DNA from: Corythucha ciliata
Taxonomy: Eukaryota > Arthropoda > Insecta > Hemiptera > Tingidae
DNA length: 64,000 nt
Assembly: GCA_038030265.1 (NCBI GenBank)
Contig: CM075937.1
Coordinates: 20,274,001 to 20,338,000, forward strand
Direction of reading: 5' to 3'
The translations under genes and the position numbers were made by a program. The notes under the pieces are model-generated. The model had not been told where the DNA came from. It saw only the letters and a program-made list of their open reading frames with translations, and ran no database searches. Shown here piece after piece: positions 11,341 to 23,169 of the stretch (positions are counted from its first letter, which is position 1; each line of letters opens with the position of its first letter).

Positions 11341-12225
11341 AAATTGATAAGGCGTCGGCCGTGGCGAAGCTTGAGGAAGTAAGTAATCGCATTATTCAGG
11401 AAAAAGGCGAGCTGAGATGCAAAGTCAACAGACGGGAGGCTGCTATTAACGATTGCCATCAAGATCGATTCGGGGAGTGCCTGTGGCTGCCGGAGAGAAT
11501 CTCAGAGAAATTATTCAAAATCTTGGGTTTCTATTAAGTCGTCTGACGTTGTAGATGTCGTCCATTTTTCTGCCTGGAGGTCACGGTTCTTCGGTCATCG
11601 TCGCTACTTTTTATGATGAACAGAAGAGAAATGACCTTGTTCGAAGGCGTCGCGTTAAACGAGACTTCTCGTTGAGGAGTCTGGGGATGCAGAATGGACC
11701 AGACCACGCTGTATATTTCAATGAGAGCCTCACGCCCTTCAACAGATTGCTTCTCTCACGCGCGAAGGAGCTGCAAAGAACTGGTATGGTGAGGGGGTCC
11801 AGAGGAAAAATCCTGGTGAGGAGGAAGGAGGGTGAGTCGGCAGCGGCCATCCGAAGTCTTATTGAGGACATACTGCGCTGGACCAAATAGCAATTAAGTT
11901 GTCGGTTTTTATTTCTACATATTATTGACCATGGCTTGGTAATTGATCCTTTGACAAAGAGAGCGATGCAAAGGTATGTTATTGTCATTATTGTTGCTTC
12001 TTATATTTGTTATAATTCGAATATGTTATTAATAGGTACTTAGGTTTGTTTTTTCCGTTTGGTACTGCTGTTTTTCGGCGTTTTGTTGGTTTTACCGAAC
12101 CGTGTTTTCGATATTTTGAGAGCCCGAAATTAATGTTTGTGTACTATGCACATGGGTAGTTTTCTCAAGGCTTGTCATTTTAATGTACGGTCCTTGCTTG
12201 GTAAGATGGCGACGATTTGTTACTG
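11340..12225 (+). pseudogene. LINE 5' half: ORF1 protein and start of endonuclease
   Basis: A coiled-coil-like stretch (..SAVAKLEEVSNRI..) is followed after frame changes by a GENLREIIQNLGF segment. Then comes an open frame at 11555-11890 with VIVATFYDEQKRNDLV, YFNESLTPFNRLL and GKILVRRKEGES. This order matches the C-terminal region of ORF1 proteins of Jockey/CR1-group LINEs. At about 12160-12205 the frame KACHFNVRSLLGK matches the start of the apurinic-like endonuclease of ORF2 (usually LNVRSL). The element then runs into array E. Frame changes near 11460-11550 and stops show it is dead. Confidence 0.7.
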
Positions 12226-12249
12226 GTTTGGTAACGATTTGTTACTTCC

Positions 12250-12620
12250 AATGGAAAAATCCCTCGTAATGGTTCTCTTGGGGTGGAAAACCCTCTTGTA
12301 TAATTGCTTTTTTAGTCAGATAAAAACCTCACGAAATGTATTTTTAGGGAGTATAAGTATATTTCATTTTTGGAGAGAAAGACTCGTGAAATTCCTTTTT
12401 TATACGAGCGAAATTCCTAAAATTGCTTTTCTCGTAAACAAAACCGGCAAAATTGGTTTTGGTATATTGTTTTATTGAATCGAGAAAAACATAATGGAAA
12501 TGGCGTTTTTAATGAGAACCCCCAGTGAGGTCGATTTTCAGTGCGGAAAACCCGTGAATTGCTTTCCTAGCGAGCAAAACCCACGAAATTGATTGTTTTA
12601 TGAGCGAAATTAGATTCTGT
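12250..12620. repeat. Array E block
   Basis: Units alternate a GTGAAATTGCTTTTT-like half with a GAGCAAAACCC-like half at about 30-bp spacing. It replaces the LINE endonuclease just downstream of its first residues. The open frame at 12137-12478 crosses this junction and is not a gene. Confidence 0.6.
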
Positions 12621-13177
12621 GAGTGTCGAATCGCCTCCCGCCAACCATCGTTCATGCGGATGGAACTATAACACGGACTCATACTGAGTGAGCAACAAGT
12701 TTGCCTGATGAAGTCGAGGCTCCTCCTCATTTAAGGCACTACAGACTGGCCTGATCCAATTTATATCCGACGCAGTCGGCGGAGAGCTTCGACAGACTTA
12801 TCTTCAATTCGTCGCTTCTAAAGCTCGATCCAGTCTCGAAATCTGGCATAATTATCCTCGCTCGGCGACGCATTCAATGCTCATGTGCCCCCCAAAAAAA
12901 GCGTTCCACCAGATTATTGGTCCCTTATTGGCCGTCCCTCTCGGCGTCTCGGCAACGAATTTGCAGCTGCCACCCCAACCATTAGCGTATACAGATGAGA
13001 CGTAATGGTGCGGGGGAGGGCATTCAGGGGCGGCCCGAAAAGGTTGATTAGTTTTTAAAGCGTTTATTCGTGGCTTATATCGATCACAAGGAATCATTTG
13101 CCGCTTAAGTAAAGAATTTCAGATATCTGAAGGCAACTTTGCGGCAAAAACGGATAAAATACCACAAGTTTCTGTAA
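12621..13177. other. No clear feature
   Basis: One reading gives LPPTIVHADGTI near 12640, which vaguely recalls the linker before a non-LTR reverse transcriptase, but no further domain follows. CAGGGGCGGCCCG near 13024 resembles a hAT end, but no partner end was found. Confidence 0.25.
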
Positions 13178-13185
13178 GCCCTTGA

Positions 13186-13347
13186 CAATGGCGTACCCAG
13201 AGGGGGGTGATAGGCGGATCGCCCCCCCCCTCCGGGAGGCCGATTTTAGCCAAGTTTTTGCGAAATCCCAGCAATACGAAGGGCATCCATTACAACTGCG
13301 GACTGCCGGAATCGCCTCCTCTGGAATGATTTCTAGGTACGCCCCTG
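13186..13347. mobile_element. hAT-type MITE with 8-bp target duplication
   Basis: The ends are CAATGGCGTACC and, inverted, CAGGGGCGTACC. The 8-bp sequence GCCCTTGA flanks the element on both sides (13178-13185 and 13348-13355) without mismatch. An 8-bp duplication together with CAGGGGCG-type ends is the signature of hAT transposons. The 162-bp body has a CCCCCCCCC run and no coding capacity, so it needed a transposase from elsewhere. Confidence 0.9.
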
Positions 13348-13355
13348 GCCCTTGA

Positions 13356-15089
13356 TATAGGCGAATAAATTTGAGTAGGTAGGCTATTGTGCTAATCTTG
13401 GAGCAACTACGCAGCTAAAACCGCTAAAAAAAGCGCAAAATCGCGGCTAAAGTGTATAGTAAAAACAATTATTATCAAAGTCATCTGCAGATCCGTCTGT
13501 ACTCTACTGAATAGCCGGTCTTAGAAGGGCCCTGACCCGTGAGCATTAGCCTAGCCGCGGCGACAGGTCCGCAATTCGTTATACATTTTTCTCGATATAG
13601 TTCGATAAACCTAAAACAAAAATGTTTTCGTTCCATCCTAAAATTGATTTCAATTGATCAGCATCTCAGGGTACGGCCCTCGGGAAGGGAGCGGTATTTA
13701 CCGAGTCATTGCATCATTTTGTACAAGAAAATTTCAGGCAAACTAACGAACAAAAAAAAAAAAAAAAAAAAACTGACTCATCATGCCACTTAAGATCTGT
13801 TTGTCCTGTTTCCTTGTCTTTCTCGACACCAATACTGTTAGTTAACGCTTTTTTCTTACAAATAAGACGCATTATCTTCTTTAAAAAAAGAAAAAAAATC
13901 AGAAAAGCATGCAAAAATTGTGTGATGAACGCGTAACTGAATAATGTTGTAAAAAAAACAATGAAAAATGACCTTGAAGCTTGGAAAAACTACTGTTCAG
14001 GGGACATTTTTTTCGGTTATAAAACAAAACGTTTTTTGTTTTTTTTTGCAGTTCGTCGAGTTTAAAATATTAGCGTTTCCTTCCAAGTGTAACAGAAAGA
14101 ATTATTGAAGGGCGGGGGGGGGAGTGAATAGAGCGTCATTTGTATGGCTAACGACCGATAGCTTTTCGTGATTCAAATATGGCAGCAGCCCACAAAAAAC
14201 TAAAAATAAAAAATAAAAGAGGCGGGCTGATGCCCGAATTCGTACCGCTGAATTCTCACCACTCCACCCACCCCGCTGTCACACAAGATGAGTGAGAATG
14301 ATGACGATGGGTTTGAATGGTGGGGGGGGGGGTCTTGTCATCACGAACTACCGCGTCCCTCTCGATTCATTGCTAACGTTGAATTCTAATTTTGAACCAC
14401 ATTGAAACTCAAAACGCTACGTGCCGCAAGGTTTTCCTCTATCTTAGAATGTAAAACGTCCCCCTCGATAAAAAAAAAAAAAAAAAAAACTATTAACTTG
14501 CTCACAGCATGACCGCCGAATTCCTTTCAGGATGGCTGTAGGCTGTAAAGACATCCTCAAGACTAATCGGAAGGCGATTTTTCTTATTTTTTTTCATTAA
14601 TTGAAGTAGAAGGGAGCTACTCTTGAGCTGATTGTAACAATAGGATATCTGGTCGCTCAATATAAAAAGTACCTATACTTATTGAAAACCCCTCAATATG
14701 GTCTCGTTAAAGGGAAAGAGGTGGGAACTTGAGAAACCGACAAGTTGAATCTGATCCATCAAACGTAAATAATGCGCAACAGTCCGCTCTTTATACCAGA
14801 GAAGAAAGAACAAACGAGGTTGGAAGCGTTCACACACACACACACGAATACAAAAGTGTGGCATATGGCTTATACGCGCGTCTATGGACCGAAGATGATG
14901 GTCAATTGAGGGTTGGAAGAAAAAGATGGTACAGGGGGCTCTCGTTCTCCGTCAAAACATATTGCCGGCTCGATGCGCTTTACAAGGTTATTTAGAGGCT
15001 TAAAAAATCACACAAAAAACAACGGAAAAATTTTGGTCCACGTGTTTTCTACACTAGCTGAAGTGCTTTCAATGTAGGCTGACTATAGT
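13356..15089. other. Unique sequence with homopolymer runs
   Basis: Contains long A runs (about 13753-13771 and 14469-14488) and G runs (about 14110 and 14323). A CA microsatellite lies near 14831. Open frames are short and low in complexity. No gene supported. Confidence 0.4.
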
Positions 15090-16540
15090 CGCACCAAAAA
15101 ATGGGGAAAACTGACGATTTTCACTTGTTAAAAATGACTAAACTTATTAAGGAGATATCAGGGGCGTAGCCAGCCCTTAGTCATGGGGTGGGCAGAAATA
15201 TATGTCAGATGCACAGACTCCAGATGAAAACTGGTAGTTTGTCTACTCAGATATAGGCGCTTTAAATCGTCAAATTGCTCCCCAGAAACTGAATTTCACA
15301 AAAAAAGTTCAGAATCCGTCAAAAACTAACATTTCCGATGTGAAACTGTCGTTGTAGCCTTCTATTCAGGATTTTCTGTCCGAAAATTGACAGTGTTTCC
15401 GCCAGAAATATTGATACATGTAGGAAGGGCTTAGCCAGATCCAGTACGAGGCGTCGGACGTTCAACGTCTTGCCTGAGAGGCATTTTTTATACCAAAAAC
15501 TGAGGAATTTATTCTGAGTTTGGGTGGGAGGGGTGTAAAATCACCAGTTGTGTTGTGAAAAATTCAGTTTTGGGGTAACACTTTGGCTTTTTCGTGAAAT
15601 TGATGTCCCTTGAAAATTTCACGAAAAAGCCAAAGTGTTACCCCAAAACTGAATTTTTCACAACACAACAGGCGATTTTACACCCCTCCCACCCAAACTC
15701 ACGTTATACACTAAAATTGATGATTTTACCGACGATGATACCAATGATTTCACCACAATACTGACGATTTGTTTCCAAATGAGACGATAACTGGCGTAAC
15801 CAACCCAAAACTGGATATTTTACTCCAAAACTGACAATTTCACGCCATAACTGACTCCCCCCCCCCACAACGGATGATTTTACTCCGAACTTACGACTCC
15901 GAATTGAAAACTCTCACGATTTTAACACAATAGTAACGATTTCACCACAATACTGACGATTTGTTCCAAAATGAGGCGACCTTACAACTAAACAGACGAT
16001 TTCACGCCAAAGCTGGACGAGTTACCCCAAAACTCATTATACAAACTGGCGATTTAGCCCCAAAACTTTTACGATTCCACTTTAAAATTGAATATTTCAC
16101 CCCCGAAAAGGTTTAATTTACCACGAAAAGAACTTTGTTTCAACCGAAAAGGGAAGATTTCACTCTAAAACGACCTGACCACATATTCACCACAAAAACT
16201 GACGATTTCATCCGGAAAATGACTGTTTTAACCTTAAAAAATACGATTTCATCCCAAAAACTCACGTTATACACACCTAAACTGACGATTTTACCCTAAC
16301 TGGTGGTTATTTCACCCCGATATTGCACCCCCAAAACTGGATATTTTACACCAAAACTGGCGATTTCACACCAAACCTGACTGTTACCCAAAAAATGGAA
16401 TGGAAATGGGCAGTGAAATCTTTTTTTTTTAATATAACGCGTCGCAGCCTCGCTCGCAGCTTTGGCGTAAAGTCTTTATTATTGGACTAAAATCGTTACT
16501 TTTCGAGGTGGAAACCTCCAAAACTAAAGATTTCACGTCA
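15090..16540. repeat. Array C, ~21-bp units, inside a hAT-type element
   Basis: The unit is about ACTGACGATTTCACCCCAAA, repeated with a 20-23 bp period mainly from 15.7 to 16.54 kb. A hAT-like end, CAGGGGCGTAGCCAGCCC, starts at 15159. The next ~340 bases match, in inverted orientation, the sequence below 46637; shared parts include GGGTGGGCAGAA, CAAAAACTAACAT and GCCTTCTATTC. At both loci this block runs straight into array C, so the array seems to be part of the transposon. The far end at this locus was not found; a SINE follows at 16554. Confidence 0.65.
15516..15700. repeat. Near-perfect 185-bp palindrome
   Basis: The left arm begins GAGTTTGGGTGGGAGGGGTG and the right arm ends with its complement. 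The arms stay paired for about 87 bases with one or two differences (ACCAG versus GCCTG near the middle). The unpaired centre is only about a dozen bases near 15605. The arms themselves contain array-C units. Confidence 0.85.
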
Positions 16541-16553
16541 AAGCTGACATGGA

Positions 16554-16732
16554 CACCCGGGTAGCTCAGTTGGTTAGAGCACCTGCCGCGAAACCAGGAG
16601 GTCGTGGGTTCGAAGCCTACCTTGGGAGCAATTTTTTCTCGGAACTCAAAACAAGTAAAAAATGGTAAGTATTTATTTTATTCAAGATTAACTTCTTTAT
16701 TTTCACCCTCCCCACTCCCTCGAATTCACAGG
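16554..16732 (+). mobile_element. tRNA-derived SINE, copy 1
   Basis: The first ~75 bases are tRNA-like: an A box in GTAGCTCAGTTGGTTAGAGC, a B box GGTTCGAAGCC, and acceptor arms that pair weakly. The anticodon loop reads CGCGAAA and lacks the usual U33. The tRNA part is followed by a ~100-base tail starting AATTTTTTCTCGGAACTC and ending CTCGAATTCACAGG, which recurs with the same tRNA head at 29.62 kb. A shared tRNA head and shared unrelated tail define a SINE. Target duplications are not clear. Confidence 0.8.
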
Positions 16733-16749
16733 TTACCCTGAAGGACTAT

Positions 16750-17200
16750 TTTGTACATTTTGATGATATCTAGGGTGGCGGGCAAAAACAGCGAAACTGG
16801 CGATTACCGCTCTTTAAAAATAGCCAATCTGAATTCTTGCGCCATGAAAATACCTGGAAATTTCACGATTCCCACCCTAAAAATGGCTAAATCGACCATT
16901 CGCACATCAAAAGTGGATATACAACAGGCTAAATGGAAAGGATAAATTGGCTCCACGCACTTCAACAATGGCTAAAAACTGACAAATTCGCGACCGGAAA
17001 ATGGAAAATGTCTTTACATCCCTGAACTTAAATTGGCAAAAGCGCGCCAGGAATGGCCAAAACTGAACATTCACGCCCTATAAGTTGCAAAACTGACTCC
17101 ATACGCCCTAAAAACAGATAAACTGGCGATACACGGCTTGAAAATGGCTGAACTCACAGTTCGTTCCCTGCAAATGACTGAAAATAACGGTTCCATGCCC
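16750..17200. repeat. Array B block
   Basis: Repeats of ACTGACGATTCGCGCCCT and AAAAATGGCTAA type, about 30 bp each, directly after the SINE. The open frame at 16751-16945 is repeat-derived. Confidence 0.65.
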
Positions 17201-17366
17201 TCTGAGTATCAACACCGGTTGTGTAGTATTCGTTGACTCGTTTGAGAATAATGGTGTTGCTGAAACCGCGGTCACGATAGTTCAAATAAAACAAGTGCGG
17301 GAAGAAGATCTTTCTTTTCTTGGCCTTCTTTATGAAAAAGCTGCAACCCCAAGGCAGCTACAACCT

Positions 17367-18336
17367 TCAAAAAGATCTGGCACCTTCGCGGATTCTCATG
17401 GTTCGAAAATCCAATTTTGTTGGGCTGAATTCTTCAAAAACGCCTACTCTATACCTTACGACCTCGCTGGGGGTTGTCACTGATCTCGTTGATGACGATA
17501 TAACGGGCAACGGAGAATTACGCAAGCTCCGCTGATTTGGCCTCGCCCCCGCATGGGCAGTCAGGGCTGTCTCGACGGCCATGGTAGTGGAGCTTCTCGT
17601 TGAAAGGAGCCGTGACCCGAGAGGAGCTGGACGGCGGGATAGTTCAGGAAGTTCCACTTCCATCGCAGGCACTTTTCCACGTCTGGGATTATCGCGTGGG
17701 TGTGGCGTCCGGTGGTCACGGCGTCCCATTCTCTTTGCCTTTGCTGGATGATGGCTTGTCTGCAAGCTCACGTCCTCGAGCGTGGCCGGGATAGGGCGGA
17801 GCCATAGTGGTAGTGGCTGGTTCAAGCCCAGGGTGCGCGGACGGACGGCTGCTAGAACGTTGAGCTGCAGCAGGTGAGCTGTTGTGGCGTACGCGAGGAG
17901 AGCAGCGATGAGGAAACGGCGTTGGAGACTGCGTACCCGTCGTCGTCCAGCCTGACGAGTCTGTGGCCACCATAGAGCGCACACATAGGCCGGCGTGGGA
18001 CAAAGAAAGCCCTGTAATAGAGGAGTCGCCTTTTTGGAAGGTGGGCCTCGAGCCGTTCCCGGAGATTCCTCGGAGGAAGCCACAATATGGACGCTGTGGA
18101 GTGGAGTTGGCCAGGTGCGCGATGTGGAGGTCTGGCAGCCCTGGTCACATTAAGGTGACGCCCAAGTACCGCATGGGGTCTGTCATCGGCATGATCCTCT
18201 TGTGGAGCGTCTTCAGGTAGTGCTGAACTGGGAAGTGCTTTGTCCCTCGAAAGATGGTGATCGACGACTTGGCATAGTTGATTGTTAAGCGACGGGTGTC
18301 ATACCAGGTCGCAATGATGTGCGCAAAAAGTGCCAA
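17367..18336 (-). pseudogene. LINE (R1/Loa-like) 3' half, reverse-transcriptase C-terminus
   Basis: Reading the minus strand, 18336-18145 gives LTINYAKSSITIFRG and, near its end, MRYLGVTLM, the region after the catalytic YADD box of R1/Loa/I-group reverse transcriptases (N..KT/S.....G...YLGV). The following ~500 bases, over several frames, contain a leucine-rich helix region with a YGGHRLVRL-like segment, and then the terminal DSPDCPCGGE motif, the start of the C-terminal CCHC-type finger, near 17550-17570. The 238-residue open frame here mixes correct and shifted frames and must not be taken as one protein. No catalytic domain is left. Confidence 0.65.
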
Positions 18337-18849
18337 AGTGCATTTATTTAATCTTAAAACTTCAAATCTGATTGTCCTTTAGAATTCAGCGTGCAGTATG
18401 AATGAAAGATGCAATTGAGCGTAATAAACGGTGCTGGAATCACGCTTATAGTCATTCATGAAGTGATGAGCAGATTGGCCCTTCTTGCGCAACACCGTCA
18501 ATTTTCTCGTCGTTACGGTATGAAGCGTGCGAGGCTCGAGTTCGAGTCGCCCAGCTGTGAGGGTTTGCGCATCTTGAATTGCCGCGTGAGAACTCTGACG
18601 TCCACCAAGGATGGTCCAAGGACCAAGGATGGGCTGGTTGGGGTGGCGCTCCGAGTGGCAGCCTTTGAAGATTGTCGCCGTAAAGTCCGCGGTTTTCCTG
18701 TCAATCGAGTCGTCAGCCGGGGAAGGGGGATCGAGATGGAAGGCCAGTGTTATACACACAAGACAGACAAGGTAGGCTTCTACGACAACAGCTTCATGCA
18801 TGCGTTAACATCTGCTAATTCAATGGTTAGAAACACTACTACGCAGCTG
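18337..18849. other. No clear feature; open frames on both strands
   Basis: Overlapping open frames of 140-152 codons occur on opposite strands (18379-18801 minus, 18409-18867 plus) but neither has a recognisable motif. A tRNA B-box-like AGTTCGAGTCG near 18540 lacks an A box at the expected distance. It may belong to the adjoining LINE. Confidence 0.3.
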
Positions 18850-19960
18850 GAATTGAGATATAAATAGCTAATTTCGCGGCTGAAATTGAGGCAAAGTGGA
18901 TAAATTCGAGTCGTAAAATTTATGATATTTAAATTCGAGCCTTCTGATGGTAAACTTGGGGTTAAAATGGAATAAAACGGCTAATTCATGGCCATAAGTG
19001 AGAAAAACCGCTGACTCGCGGCTAGAACTGAGAAGAAGCGCTTTTCCCACCAATTTGGGCTGTTTGCAATGTGCAATTTTTTCAATTTTAGCTTCATTTT
19101 TCTTACATTTTAGTCCTACATTGGCATTTTTCCCTATTAATTATGCATTTTTAAAAATTTTAGTCGTGATTTAGTCATATTCCTCAATTTTAGCCGTGGG
19201 TTAGCGCTTTTTCACCATTTTAGCAGCGCAGTAGCGTTCCTGTCCCTTGCATTAGCGATTTTTCTAAATTTTTGCTGTATATTCAGCCATTTTTTCTATT
19301 ATTAGTGGCGAATCCGCTCTATTTCTAAATTTGAGCGGAAAATTAGCGTTTTTCTTCATTTTAGCTGTGCTAATTATTTTTTTCAATTTTAGCAGCGTTG
19401 TTTTTTCAGATTTTAGTCCCGCGTAAGCAGTTTTTTTTGTTTTTTGTTTTTTACTTTCTGCTACGGATTAGCGCTGATTTTCAGTTTGAGTACGGATTTT
19501 CGTTTTCCCAATTTAAGCCACGAATTTGTGATTTCCTTCATTTAATCCGCGAATTAACGACTTGTCTCAATTGCAGCTGTGACATAGCGTTTTCTGCTAA
19601 TTTTGCAGCGAATTAGCGTCTACTATCGTTTTTATATGCGAATCGGCTACTTTTCGCCATTTCAGTTGTGAATTTGCCAGTTTAGTACCCGAAAAGTTTT
19701 ATTTGGTCAATGCAGCAATTTTTTTCACTCACAGCCTTGAATTAGAAGCGTGTTTTCTCAATTTTAGTCGTGGGCTTGTACCAAAAACACAATTTGCGTT
19801 TGTTTTTATACTTTAGCTCTAGAATTACCTTTATACACTGCGATCTTTAATTTATCGCGATTTATCGGCGATTTTTTCTCGATTGTAGTCGGGAAGTTGC
19901 GTTGTGAGACCACGAATTAACTCTTTTTCGTAGTCATACCCACAAATATTAGCGTTTTAG
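18850..19960. repeat. Array A, both orientations
   Basis: Units up to about 19.05 kb are in the GCTAATTCGCGGCTAAAATT orientation; beyond this they are in the TTTTAGCCGCGAATTAGCG orientation. The switch near 19.06 kb makes a loose inverted arrangement. The period is about 30 bp, strongly diverged. Nothing else is seen. Confidence 0.75.
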
Positions 19961-20159
19961 GGCAAATTTGATGGTATAAAATAATGATGCGTGATGGTAT
20001 AAAATAATGAACTCCGATTGAAAATAAAAATAAGCCCCCCCCCCTCTTCTGCAAATTTTTTACAAGATCGCCTCTAATTCCTTTTGGTTTTGACGCTGCT
20101 CTTAATCCAGTTTCGCAGGTTTTTCTAGTTTCTCCTTCGGCTTCTGAAGACCGAAAATA

Positions 20160-20196
<37 letters not shown>

Positions 20197-21479
20197 AAGA
20201 CCAGACACTCAAAACACTAAACTGCGAGTCCATTAAATATTGCCTCCCGTCTTATTTACGCAAAAGGCATAATGGGACATTCTTCTTTGTGTATAGAACC
20301 GACGTATGAATGCAACATTTTGAAGAAAAGAGAATGAAAAAAAAAAAAAAAAAATGACTCATATAACAAATCGTTTCTTTGTGAGTTTGAAAGCAAACGC
20401 TAGAAAAATCGTTTGGCTTCATTAGAACTATTAACCGCACATCATCTTTTCTTCTGGGTTTCTACAAGAGCCCTGAGCGTAGTGCGGTGGTTGGTAGTGT
20501 TGGGCGCTTGAGAGGGGTGGGGGAGAAAACTGGGCAAGGCCAAATCTTTATATTGTGTACCACGTTAATCATCGCAAACAATTCTCGACAGACCCGTTGT
20601 TTATTACGATAAGGGGAGGGGTGGAGGTGGCAGCTAACAAAGACTCCGAGGGTTGAATATTTTCCGTCAAAAAACGATTCACTTGTACTTGCAAATCGGG
20701 CTCGAAAGAGGATTGTCCACGCCTAGTGAAGGAGTTTTAAAAGAATAGTACGGTTAGAGAGAGACAGGGATGGCTAGCTGTTTGGTGTGATGAGGGGTGG
20801 GGTGTGGTGGGGGCAACGTCATCCCCACGTCCCTCTTCTTACTCCACAAAACAGAACTCTTTACCCGTCTCGGGAAAGCTATTGTTTGCCCCATTCGTAA
20901 TTGCGGAATTATCGAAGTTCCAAGGTCTTTTCAGTGTTTTTTTTTTTTTTTCATTATTCTGGAATGGAAGTTCACAGTTTTTCTTTTCGATCTCAGAGAA
21001 AAGAGAGGGAGAGAACAATCGCGATCCGAGTCAATTTGCCTGGCGCGTCTACCGTACTCTTGGACAATGCTGTGTGAGAAGAATTGAGGGGTGAGAACTT
21101 TACGGCTTTTTGAGCATGACGAAGCGGAAAGGCGTGGGAGGGGGGGTCGCTAGGAGGATACCAGGAAGCCGTTCGTCGAAGCATGTCTAAATTATACTGA
21201 AGATGAAGACGCCACATTTTTGCTTCCATGTTCCTCCAAGGGAATGGAGAATACGATATTACTGGTGGTGAGAAAGAAGGAGAGGGGAAAAAACAGTCCG
21301 AGCTGACAGTGACTTGTTCTATTGCATGGGTGTAGCTAGGCTCTAGGCAGAAGTTTGGGGCAGCTTTTCGCAATCCCTAAGCCTTCGAGTGAAACGCGTT
21401 GGATAAAGACAGTGGGAGAGGGGGGGATCAGCGGGTTTCAAGCATATAGGGTAGGGCGCTCAGCCTCTGAAGAAAAAAG
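19961..21479. other. Unique sequence with long homopolymers
   Basis: Contains an A run of about 31 (20165-20195), A runs near 20337 and T runs near 20938. The purine-rich strand around 20500-21450 carries several GGGG-rich stretches. No splice-supported exon or transposon domain recognised. Confidence 0.4.
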
Positions 21480-22800
21480 ACCCCGAAACTTGCAAAAATT
21501 CGCTGAAATTAAGATCCCAAACTTACAATTTTACTGAAACTAAGACCCGCAACTTGCAATTTTGCTGAAACTAATACCCGAAACATCGCTTATATAGCAT
21601 GTTGATAAGTCCACCGTCACGAAAAAGGCTTCAAAACTTACAATTTTGCTCAAATCAACACCCAAAGACCCGAAACTTCAAACTTCGCCCATAATTCAAC
21701 CAGGAAACTTGTAATATTGTTAGAAATTAAGACCCGAATTTGCAAATTAAGAAATAAGTATTTTTTGATCCCTAAATGTTTCAATTAAATGGTCTTTGAT
21801 CTGGGTATGGGTACAGTCGGGGCCGGCTAGCTAGCCAGAGACCTCTAAAAAACATTGGTCCTGAAACTTGCAATTTTACAGAAATTTGGATCTGAAACTT
21901 GCAATTTTGGGAAAATTGTGCCTGGAAACTTGCAACGTCGCAGATATTACCACCAAAATGTTGCAAATTTGTTGGGGGTACGGCGTATATATGGGTTTCA
22001 CCAGCGTACAACGCGGTCCATCGTGTCCGGCTGGCCCGGGGTCACGAGCTCATAAAAACATATTTAAGCATCGAAACTTGCAATTTCTCCGGAATTGGTA
22101 CCCGCACACTTGCTTTTTTTTGCTAAAATTAAGGCCCGAAACATGCATTTTTACTCAAATAAGATCCGAAACTTCCAGTTTCGGTGCTAATCGTCAGGAT
22201 ATGTCCTAAGTTGGTGCCTGCTAGCCTGGTAGGTTCCACCGCTACAAAAATTGGTCTTGAAACAGAAATTTTGCTTCAATTTCGCCCTTGAGCTTGCAAT
22301 TTCGCCTACTGTGAATTTCGTGCCTAACCAGCCAGAAAACTTGTAATTTTGCTCAAATTTCGACCCTAACTGGCAAACATGCAATATATCGCAAATATTC
22401 AACCAGGAAAATTTCAATTTTGCGGATTCTTCCTTTGAAAATGTTGCAAATTTGAAAGGAAACGCAATTCTCCAAAAGACTTGTGACACTGTCATAGGGG
22501 TCGAATTCCACGGTCATATGAAATAATTCTCGAAACTCAAAATTTCGCGAAAATAAAGACCAAAAAACTGGTCATTTTACGCGAATAAATACCGGTTAGT
22601 ATCATTTTCAGCTATAATTAGACCCAAAACTGGCAATTACGCGTAACAAGCTATTTCTTATGCTTTGGATGCTCGAGTGGCTGGGTATAGCTCTGGATCC
22701 ACGGCCTCTTTAAAAAAGACCCGAAACTTGTAATTTCGTAAAGGTTAATACTATAAACTTGCAATTTGCAGGAAATTCATACCAGAAATTGGGAGTTTAT
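21480..22800. repeat. Array D, 30-bp units with a higher-order spacer
   Basis: The unit is about GACCCGAAACTTGCAATTTT plus GCTGAAATTA at 30-32 bp spacing (for example 21481, 21513, 21544 and 21575). Every ~200 bases a non-repeat spacer appears, of the form CGTCAGG, then a GCTGGCTAGCC-like part, then GGNTCCACCGCT and a run of A. Examples are near 21815, 22020, 22215 and 22690. The same two-level structure occurs at 42.3-43.3 and 50.7-51.1 kb. Confidence 0.75.
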
Positions 22801-22899
22801 AATTCACGTTTGATCCTCAAAAGCTTGCAGATGCCATACGTAAAATGACGATCGAGAGCTGCAATTTGACACGGAAGGAAGGTTTGGCGTTTTATCTTT

Positions 22900-23035
22900 T
22901 CTCTCAGGCTGTGAATGAGCGTTTTTGTTTGTTTGTTTGTTTTTTGTTTTTTTTTGTTTTTTCAATTTCAACTGTGGATGATCGATTTTTCTCAATTTTA
23001 GCCGCGAATTTGCGTTTTTCTTTTGAGAATATGTT
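22900..23035. repeat. Array A fragment
   Basis: Four or so diverged units (..TTTTAGCCGCGAATTTGCG..) with TTTG runs between them. Confidence 0.5.
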
Positions 23036-23169
23036 ATTTTTGGGCTGCGCTTTGGTCGAGCCTGTCCAGGGGGTGAGGGTGGCACTGGGTCCTTTATTCT
23101 CCGGTGTCGCCCTCCTTAGGGACCTGGATTTCAGAAAATTAAGAAAAGAGAGAAAGAAAAAAAGGTTTA

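Noticed and set aside
16554..16630. A functional tRNA gene
   Set aside because: A and B boxes are present, but U33 is missing, the acceptor pairs weakly, and the same head with the same unrelated tail recurs at 29.62 kb. A SINE explains this better.
17367..18083. A single 238-residue protein
   Set aside because: Conserved LINE motifs (DSPDCPCGG and the C-terminal helices) appear in different frames over this interval; the long frame is a GC-rich chance reading of a decayed LINE.
18530..18560. A second tRNA-derived SINE from a B-box-like motif
   Set aside because: There is no A box at the right distance and no match to the SINE tail.
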